From Selaginella moellendorffii (taxonomy: Eukaryota; Streptophyta; Lycopodiopsida; Selaginellales; Selaginellaceae): 64,000 nt of DNA. Both the position numbers and the translations under genes were made by a program. A model generated the notes under the pieces. The model saw only the letters and a program-made list of their open reading frames with translations. It made no database searches and was not told where the DNA came from. Positions 56,881-64,000 of this stretch are shown here, piece by piece. Numbering within the stretch: position 1 is the first letter of the stretch; every line of letters begins with the position of its first letter. The stretch spans positions 1,477,960-1,541,959 of the forward strand of contig NW_003314262.1 in assembly GCF_000143415.4 (NCBI RefSeq). The letters run 5' to 3'.

Positions 56881-56926
56881 GTATGGGGTATTAAGTCAAG
56901 TTGTTGGCACTAACACTTCTTGACAG
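56881..56926 (+). other. Intron-like 46-nt insertion in chromovirus integrase
   Basis: Begins GTATGG, ends CTTCTTGACAG and contains a CACTAAC branch-point-like site. Removing it joins HPQT to DGQTERVNR in perfect gypsy integrase register. Size equals host introns in this window. Confidence 0.8.
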
Positions 56927-57344
56927 ACGGACAAACGGAAAGGGTGAATAGGCAGCTGGAGGATTATTTGTGATGCTATGTCTCGGGAGACCAGACCGAT
57001 TGGGTAAGTCATTTGGGACTTGCGGAAATGTGTTATAACAACTCACCACATTCGAGTATCGGGGTGAGTCCATGGGAAGTCATCAATGGGCGAGCTATTG
57101 AAGGTCCTGTGGAACTCGGCATGGCCGAGTATCATGGAGAGTTGCCTGTAGTGGAGGCATTCACGGCAGAAAGACTCAGCATTTGGAATCTAGTGAGGGA
57201 TTCCTTGGAACGGGCTCAACAAAGGCAAACCAAATACGCGAACCAGAAGCGTCGGGATGTAGAGTTCCAAGCTGGGGAGAAGGTGTGGCTGAACACCAAG
57301 AACCTCAAACTACCAAGTGGGATCAGCCGAAAGTTGACCCAAAG

Positions 57345-57396
57345 GTAAAGATGCATGTATTCCTGTAAATGAATTGATCGTGAGTTCTCTAAGCAG
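57345..57396 (+). other. Intron-like 52-nt insertion before the chromodomain
   Basis: Begins GTAAAG, ends TCTCTAAGCAG. Removing it joins KLTQR to FAGPYEIE, the usual gypsy integrase C-terminal block. Frames on its two sides differ, so only splicing restores continuity. Confidence 0.8.
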
Positions 57397-57778
57397 GTTT
57401 GCGGGGCCTTACGAGATTGAGGCACAAATCGGTAAAGTGGCTTACCGACTCCGACTTCCTCGAGAGATGGGGAAGATGCACCCAGTGTTCCATGTGAACT
57501 TACTCAAGCCGTACTTTGAGGATCCGCTTCGCAAGGACCAAGTAAGACCTTTACCTGAGGTTATCCAAGGGGAAGAGGAATACGAAGTCGAGGCCATCCT
57601 CAATGCGCGCAAGAGCAAGCGACAAGGACACGAGGTGAGAGAGTTCTATGTGAAGTGGAAAGGATTTCCACACTGCGAAGCAATATGGGAACCGGAGGAG
57701 AACCTAGCGAACGCGCGAGATCTAGTGGAGGAATTTCTGCAAGGCAGAACTCTATGTACTTATGCAAAATTCAATTAA

Positions 57779-58015
57779 AAATATCAATTTGCAAAGTTGA
57801 GCAAGTGGCACATGTTGGGACCCGAAGGCGCGCCGAAGGTAAGCTAATTAGCATGGGTTGGATAGGTCGACCAGGCATAGGGCACTACGCCCGACTCCCT
57901 GCGGAGATGTCGAATCCGTAGACGTATTCTATGGAGGTTGGGTTCGAGTCCCAACCCCCTAGTAAAGCAAGGCTGGGTTCAAGTCCCGACCCCATACTAG
58001 GGCGTGGTGAGGTTT
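57779..58015 (+). other. Chromovirus 3' flank with two tRNA-T-arm-like repeats
   Basis: 57937-57965 and 57970-57998 are near repeats, GGTTGGGTTCGAGTCCCAAC and GGCTGGGTTCAAGTCCCGAC, each shaped like a tRNA T arm with a B-box. They may be a duplicated SINE or tRNA-derived piece. No LTR similarity. Confidence 0.45.
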
Positions 58016-61000
58016 AGGGTGTAGGAAATTTTTAGAGGAGGAACAACATTTGGTTTTGTTGTGAGCATTGTGAGAAGACATTAATGCTTTTTCCTCCTGC
58101 CAGGAGTCTCTTGAACAATCTGGTGGTTCATATTTCTGGGAATAAGCACGAGAATACTGGCCGAGAAAGAAACATAAGTTGCAAATACTGACAATAAACA
58201 AGGAAACCTCCTTAGCTATTTCACACGAGGTAAGAAATTGCATTCTAGTTTTTGTAAAGTTAATAATATGTGTCATTTAAATTTTTGTAGGAAAAAGAGT
58301 CTTGTCAAGCAGTTCTTCTCAAAACTTCATAGCATCTCCAGATGAGTCTTCAAGTAAGTAGCATTTCATATGCTTTACATAGTGTGATTGCTTATATAGT
58401 ATGATTTGTTATATGTTGATAGGAATTGAAAAACTTTGCTTTAGATACTAACAAAATGATTACAAATATGGCTTGAGTTCTGTAAATGTTCATCCTTTTC
58501 TCCAAGATGTAAAAGAAGGAGGTTGTTGGTTCTATGATCCAAACTTCAAAGCAACAGTAGATAGTGTTGTTGTCAACAGAACATTCAAATCAAAATAGTG
58601 TTTGAAAGTGACAAGCAACATTTGTGGATTCAAGAGCAAGTAGTGCAAGTTTTGTATGACAATACCAGCTTGTAGTGACTTCAAAGAATGTGCTTTACGG
58701 GAAAGCAAAGCGACAATACCACGAGGACAAAGATTGAAGAGATGTGGAATGAGACTTGACCACATGACTATAGTTGAGCACATAGATAGCAATAGGCTAG
58801 GCTAGTGCAAGCAAAGAATAGAAGGCTGGCATTGGAACTATCGACCACAAGATGCAAGATAGCAACTCTTTCAATTCATTACTGGAGCTTAAAAGAAACT
58901 TTGAAGGAAAGCACCATTCATAAGGATATCAAAAAATTCATCTCTAACCTCAAACAAGCTTGGCAACAAGGCAAATTCAAGGGCAAGGAGACGGTTCTTT
59001 ATGTGATGTAGGGTTTGCTGCAGGGAATAACTAGGAAAAAACAAGGAATGAGGTATTTTTTTATTTATTCAAAGTTATTTCCTTACACTCTTAACAGGTA
59101 CCATGAAACCACGAAATGGATTTTCTGAGTAACAAAAATATGGGGGGGGGGGGGGGGGGGGAAAAAGCTTAAAAACTTCCTTCCCTTGAACCTTGGATTG
59201 CCAAGTTTGTTGGCCACAAATCCTGGCCTGGGAACAAATTTCAAAAACCTAACAGGGTTGCCAACCGAAAAATTTTTGAACTTTTCTAAGGTTTACCAGT
59301 TCCAAAAGGAAAGTTTACCGCTCAAGCTAGGGAGTGGGCCTGTTTTGATTGCAGAAGATGAACTTGTTATTAAAAGGGTGATTAGATGGATTGCTCATGA
59401 TGATGCTTTGCTTGGGTTTTGTGGAAAGAAGGGGGAGGGTCACAAGTGTGTGAACGGTTTTGTTGTGCAGGTTGGCAATGGAGAAGCGGTTATCAACAGA
59501 TCACTCAGGATTTTCTAGACAATGAGAAAGCTCACTATGCATGAGTGTTGATGGATAATAATCCATTGCATAGACAGTTGCCGTGCTTAGTTCTCTCTAT
59601 TCAGCTTACTTGCAATTGGTTTACAGCTTCAGATGTTCAACAACAATGGAACTTGGTCCATCAAATATGGGGACAACACCTTCACAATGTTGTTGGCCCC
59701 TTGATTGGCCATTCATTGGATGGAGATTAGAGATGGCATAAACTAATGCTTGAAGACATGAGTCTAGGGGATACAATAATAGGAACTTACTCTATACCTT
59801 GGTTAGGGTGGCTATTCTCTGGAAAGTGGAACTCAATAGGGAACCTTTGATACATGATCAAGACTATGTGCATAATGGGAAGAAGTTGATCAATCCATTG
59901 CATAGTGCAATAAGATAATTGTTTCTGGGAGATGAATTTGTGCATTTGAATGAAATTTGGGAAGTTTTCGAAAACTTTCATGGTAAACACAGACTGCAAC
60001 TTGGGGATGTTAGGCACTATAATAGAAAAAATTGGGGTGCTGCTCAGCGACTTTGTAGCAGGCCAATGCAAGTTTGTCTTTTGATTATGTGAGAAACAAC
60101 ATATAAAAGACCTTCACGTATGCTGGGAACTGAAACTTATCTTGCTATGGTGGCAACATATATTGATATCTTTTTGCACCCATACTTGAGCCTTGGAGAG
60201 TGAGTGAGAGCTGCATCAATGGTGTCCTTCTTTTGTTTATGGAGGTTGTGGATTCTGAAGGAAAGCAATTGGAACCTAAAACACAACCTCATTAGCAAGG
60301 AAACCTTTTTGGACATTCAATTACCATGTCACTTTGTCATCCTTCTAATCAGGTATGTTTCATATATATTTTTCTTTTGTTAATTTTTCTTTTGAGATAA
60401 ATATTTCCGGGATCACCATTCACATTTGCCAATCCCATTTAGTAGAACTAGATCTAACTTTTGCGAGAACTTTTTCTCCAAAATAGGAGGAATGATCGGA
60501 AATGGACGGTGTTATGATGGAGCTAACATTGTTCACAATGCGACTAGTATGAACATGCTAGCAAAATGCGAGGCAGCAGGTACATTGCTTTTCTCTAAAG
60601 CTCATTGCAAATAGGAAAATATTTAGGAAAAGATAGAGCATGATGGGAAGAGAGTAGTAGCTGACTTAGGGATTACAGTTCAGTGGAGACAGATGCTCTA
60701 ATAGTTAATGAGCTGATTCAGGGTAAAGCCAAAGCACAAGAACTTCTTCATGGCCTTGGCATATCTGGAAGAGATTTGTGGGATAAACCTAAAGATTTTG
60801 AGGATTTTCACAAGGTTTTAGAAAATTCTGGAGAGCATAAGAGGAACATATAGTATGAGAAGACGCTACTGAAGCAGCAAGTGAACTAAGGCATACTTTT
60901 GATGCTGTTTTGGATCATATTGAAGATTCTGAGTCATTAAAAGTGGAAACAACAATTTTGGTTGATAGGAAGAAAATCTCCAAGTCAACCATTGTTTCTC

Positions 61001-61442
61001 AGCTAAATGGAAATCCATTTCTCTCCAAAGACTAGCTCATATGGGTGAAGAATAACTTAACAGTTTTTGAACCAGGAAAAAATCTTAGTGCACAAACAGC
61101 TCTTGGCGTTAGGAGTGATTGTGCCTTGTGGTTTGAAGAACAGGAAGGAAGTAATTTGAAGTTTGTTTGATATATTGGTTGAATTATTTCCATGAGGAAA
61201 AGTGAACAATACCTGGAAGAACACAAGGGAAGTGATTGAATTAACCAATCTTCTAGTTGATTTTGCTGATTTTCAAATGAGCTTATGCTACTATAGGGAA
61301 TGTGATACTCCTGAAGCTGATGACAAAGGGAATTTATGGTATACATACAACCTTCCTAATAATATACTAGTGGAATTGACAAGTTTGATTGCTTTGGCAT
61401 CATTATCATATCATCCAAAAGTCAAGAGATATTTGCTTCCAT
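58016..61442 (+). mobile_element. Decayed DNA-transposon-like segment, class uncertain
   Basis: Plus-strand frames, each ending in stops, line up as one broken protein: 58805-59011 (KDIKKFISNLKQAWQQGKFKG), 59186-59518 (TGLPTEKFLNFSKVYQFQKES, RWIAHDDALLGFCGKKGEGH, VVQVGNGEA), 59545-59730 (NPLHRQLPCLVLSIQ, GPLIGHSLDGD), 60426-60614 and 61202-61444. Composition and spacing are transposase-like, but I cannot fix the superfamily. No clear terminal inverted repeats were found. A run of 19 G lies at 59143-59161. Confidence 0.45.
59143..59161. repeat. Poly-G tract of 19 nt
   Basis: Unbroken run of G, rare in AT-rich DNA. It could form a G-quadruplex, but it is also a place where assembly or sequencing length errors occur. 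Confidence 0.9.
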
Positions 61443-61734
61443 AACACAATAGGGAAGTTTTTGATAATTTCATCAAAGATAAAAGCAGGAATATCAATTG
61501 TCGTAGAAGGGTGAAATAATTTTTTATTAATGGAAATAATGCAAAAGTAACCAGAATATTCCATGTATATATAAGAATTAGGGTTTTATTTAAGATTTGC
61601 AAAAATGCATATATGTAAGGGTATGGGGCAAATTATGAACAACAAAAAAAGTATACTAGCCCCCCTATTATAAACTTCCAAAATGTAGATGATATATAAT
61701 GCTTATAAAGAGTGATTACCCCGAGGTAGTCACC
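61443..61734. other. AT-rich junction between DNA element and family 2 remnant
   Basis: No coding potential. It separates the transposon-like segment from the retroelement piece. Insertion ends not resolved. Confidence 0.4.
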
Positions 61735-62793
61735 TTTAGCATATTGCAAAGAACATTATCCATCATTTGTTAGAAAATCACTAGGCATTGTTTAAACCAA
61801 ACGGCATTACCAAGAACTCGTACAAACTAAATGGTATATGAAAAGAATATTTTTTTTTGGCCATCAATATTTTCCAGTATCCAGAAGCAAGATTTAACTT
61901 GGTGAACCAACGACTTCTCCCCAGATGATCCAAAAAATCAACAGTGTGAGGAAGAGGGTATACATCTGAGATCATCACTTCATTTAATGAATGATAATTG
62001 ATGCAAAAACAAATACTCCCATCAGACTTTATCACAAGACGAGGTTCACATGCCCAAGGACTCTACGACTTTCGAATAACACCCTTCTCCAACATCTTCT
62101 TAACATTTGTATATAAAATTTTAATATTTTTGGGTGACCGACAACAAACAGGAATCTTGATTGGACGAGCATCCCCAGTTAGAATTGGACGACGTATGGC
62201 AATCTTGGCTCTAGATAATAAGTCAAATTCAAAGAGATCGGCATACTCTTTCATGAGCTAGTCAACTATTGTAACATAAAGACTATCGGAGGGATTAAAA
62301 AAGGGAAGAACAGAACAAAACAGAAATATAAGAGAAAGTAATGTGGACACAAAAGTAATGGAAGGAAAGGTAGAAGTAAAAGGACAAAGAAGTATGAAAG
62401 TGAGAAGAATGGATAAAATATAAAGACGTATGAGATAAGGGGGAGAAGCTGCAAAGTCACACGTGGCATGATTGCGTTGGAACCAATCCATACCAAGGAT
62501 GAGGTTAAAAGTTTGACTTGACACCACCACAATGACTGTAACTCAAGTTTGAGATTGCCCACATGCATAACTAGGTCCACCTTATCTTATGCATATATGC
62601 ATGTATACGGCCGTTGCCATAAAGAATAAAAACTAGCTCTGCCGCATGATATAAATGTAGATGGCAACGTGTAGCAATAGGTCGAGCAATAAAAGATAAA
62701 CTCAAACCTATATCAACCAACATGGAGAGAATAATAGGAAACCTTTTATTATAAAAACAAGCTTGGAAAGTAAATATTAGATGAATTAAGCTC
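61735..62793 (-). mobile_element. Family 2 remnant, reverse strand: protease and RT part
   Basis: The minus strand encodes SDGSICFCINYHSLNEVM, VYPLPHTVDFLDHLGRSRWF, KLNLASGYW and [11 protein letters not shown] (RT). Upstream lie SQTFNLILGMDWFQRNHATCDF and the protease start. It corresponds to 46860-47915 of the forward copy and is cut at both ends. It is probably the continuation of the reverse copy at 50381-51611, with the part between lost. Confidence 0.8.
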
Positions 62794-63403
62794 TATTTCG
62801 TTAAAGTGGGATTTATTCAGTAAAATGGGACTAGGTACAAATTTTCAAGTATTTGAAAATGACGTGAAATTATATGTTTTTTGTCCAGGGGCTAGACATA
62901 TCTGGGGCATGGTGACTAGCGCGGTGACTTTGTGTCCAGACTGAGTCCATCTGGTTGTATAATAAATCTCATTGTCAAGGTGAACAAGCCGAATCTGAAG
63001 CTAAAGAAGAGCGATGGCATGCGCGCACACACTATTTGTTTGTTCATTGAGCGTGTGGTGAGCTTTCCAAGATGAACGTCATTCCTATTAGCCAGACATA
63101 TAACTTAATGGTGAGAACATTTAGATATTATTCAATGTTATCTTTTTCTAACGAATCTAATTGTGAAGGTGTAGCAAGAGGCATTGCTAGTCTGGAGAAG
63201 TCATTTAACTCATTTGACCCTTAGTGTATTTTCATGAAACTAAATAACATTCATATTATTAAGGAATTTCTCTAGTACCTTTTTTTTACGACATAGAGGC
63301 TTGCATTTCTTTCAAAGGTGATTTAGTAAAAGGCCTGAGGGCACATGCCATTCTATTTCTCAGACCAGTATTAAGATATACTAGTGCAAAGGGCCACATG
63401 CCA
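62794..63403. other. Intergenic, no gene seen
   Basis: Spacer of mixed composition. Frames are short and unremarkable. Confidence 0.4.
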
Positions 63404-64000
63404 TCACGCCTCCTCTGATTCAGATTCGGATTGTTCACCTTGAAATAAAATACATTAGAAACTTAGTAAAGGAATATTAAATCTCACCTTGAACCCGGGT
63501 TATGAATGCTCTTGCTACATCTCTTGCATGGTCTGGCAAGGTGATGGTGGCACTCTGCTTCCGCATCCAACCATGCACAACATTATCCACCGATATGCTC
63601 ATGCTAGGATCCCTTGGATTCAGCACCCATCTCTTTTCTAGGCAATCCTTCGTATATCCGGAACTTGGCTTGAACCACTCCACAGTTACATTGAAGGAGT
63701 TAGTTTCTGCGTCCTCCTCTGCATCAGTGATGCAGCGCCCCACCCATATCATTTGTTTTTTATTACTGGGTCTGACAAGCACGACCATTCCTTTGCAGAC
63801 CTGTACTGGATTGAATGCTGAATCCGGCTTCTTGTTCCTCGGCCCACAATAGTGATCCTCAACATCGTTATCTGTCACTGCATTTCCAGAGGACATTGTT
63901 CCGCTACTATCTGGTGCTCTGGGTTCTGGCCAAAAGGACTCTTCCAATTCTTCATATACAACCGGCCCATTTTGGATAGCAGATATAATCTTCTCCCAGT
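63404..64000 (-). CDS. Unknown protein, C-terminal part, runs off window
   Basis: Exon 64000-63489 (open to the edge; the codons shown are internal) and last exon 63438-63404 join across a 50-nt intron with GTGAGA donor. The end becomes TRVQGEQSESESEEA. Earlier blocks are VCKGMVVLVRPSNKKQMIWVG, SFNVTVEWFKPSSGYTKDCL and RWVLNPRDPSMSISVDNVVH. A compact beta-rich domain of about 90 residues is followed by an acidic tail. The pattern (G-VL-R..., W-G----...V-WFKP) is reminiscent of domains in transposon-associated proteins, but I do not recognise it. The start lies outside the window. Confidence 0.6.

Larger units (their letters stand above)
53007..57778 (+). pseudogene. Chromovirus gag-pol polyprotein, interrupted
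   Basis: One frame from 53007 to 56880 carries gag (capsid region with LADNAKSWWRTTEA; zinc knuckle CYNCGEAGHFSRECP at about 54097), protease (ILIDMGASDNF; FDVIFGMDWF), RT ([31 protein letters not shown]), RNase H ([27 protein letters not shown]) and integrase. Integrase includes HHCC ([17 protein letters not shown]), MDFITGLP and [13 protein letters not shown]. The frame continues after an intron-like 56881-56926 with DGQTERVNR (catalytic Glu). A second intron-like gap, 57345-57396, precedes GPYEIEAQIGKVAYRL and a chromodomain (YEVEAILNARKSKRQG, FYVKWKGFPHCEAIWEPEEN). In-frame stops: TGA 53475-53477, TGA 53994-53996, TAG ~54825, TGA ~56970. All could arise from C to T changes. The protease has DMG instead of DSG/DTG. 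Confidence 0.88.
51612..57998 (+). mobile_element. Ty3/gypsy chromovirus (family 1) with single-frame gag-pol
   Basis: 5' LTR 51612-52947, then a primer-binding site TGGTATCGGAGCC at 52951-52963 (like the plant initiator tRNA-Met site, one base different). Gag-pol lies from 53007 to 57778, with a C-terminal chromodomain. No 3' LTR matching the 5' one follows; the sequence after the stop is unrelated to it. The element is inserted into a reverse family 2 copy. Four in-frame stops and two intron-like insertions are described under the gene. Confidence 0.88.

Noticed and set aside
58016..61442. hAT-family transposase assignment
   Set aside because: The broken frames look transposase-like, but I could not identify the hAT dimerisation motif, terminal inverted repeats or an 8-bp duplication, so the class is left open.

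Overview
This window looks like nuclear DNA of a land plant, most probably a lycophyte close to Selaginella. The genes are compact, with many GT-AG introns of only about 45-60 nt and very short gaps between genes. They include large PPR genes of the plant organelle type, a DEUBAD/NFRKB-like gene, NUP88/MOS7, API5 and a glyoxal-oxidase-type copper-radical oxidase. The assignment rests on gene content and intron size; no search was run.

Layout. 1-2.9 kb is repetitive: a reverse-strand LTR of a Ty3/gypsy chromovirus (family 1) joined to a reverse-strand remnant of a second gypsy family (family 2). 3.0-4.4 kb holds a gutted alpha-COP pseudogene. 4.6-44 kb is the gene-rich block: SPRY membrane protein (-), BAG co-chaperone (-), RTEL1 helicase (+), succinate-semialdehyde dehydrogenase (+), an RTEL1 3'-end fragment (+), a PPR gene (+), tRNA-Lys(UUU) (+), an LRR protein (-), a DEUBAD protein (-), API5 (+), a GLOX-type oxidase (-), NUP88 (-), a second PPR gene (+), a syntaxin-6-like protein (+), broken gene pieces, and at 42.3-43.6 kb a secreted proline-rich protein ending in a Hedgehog-type Hint domain (+).

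45.5-62.8 kb is a nested transposon block. A decayed but near-complete family 2 element (45.5-50.4 kb) abuts an inverted second copy. That copy is interrupted by a chromodomain gypsy element (51.6-57.8 kb) with a single-frame gag-pol and two intron-like insertions, and a decayed DNA-transposon-like segment lies downstream. A partial unknown gene runs off the right edge.

The main discovery candidate is the Hint gene. It encodes a signal peptide, about 16 PPPGT repeats, and then a Gly-Cys-Phe-Pro-Gly junction followed by a Hog-like autoprocessing fold with a TAGH motif. The arrangement predicts a cell-wall-type glycoprotein that cuts itself and may carry a C-terminal adduct. Other points of interest are introns that split the integrase catalytic core of the chromovirus, an SSADH gene sitting between RTEL1 and a copy of RTEL1's own 3' exons, and a long imperfect hairpin at 20.8-21.0 kb that could be a microRNA precursor.
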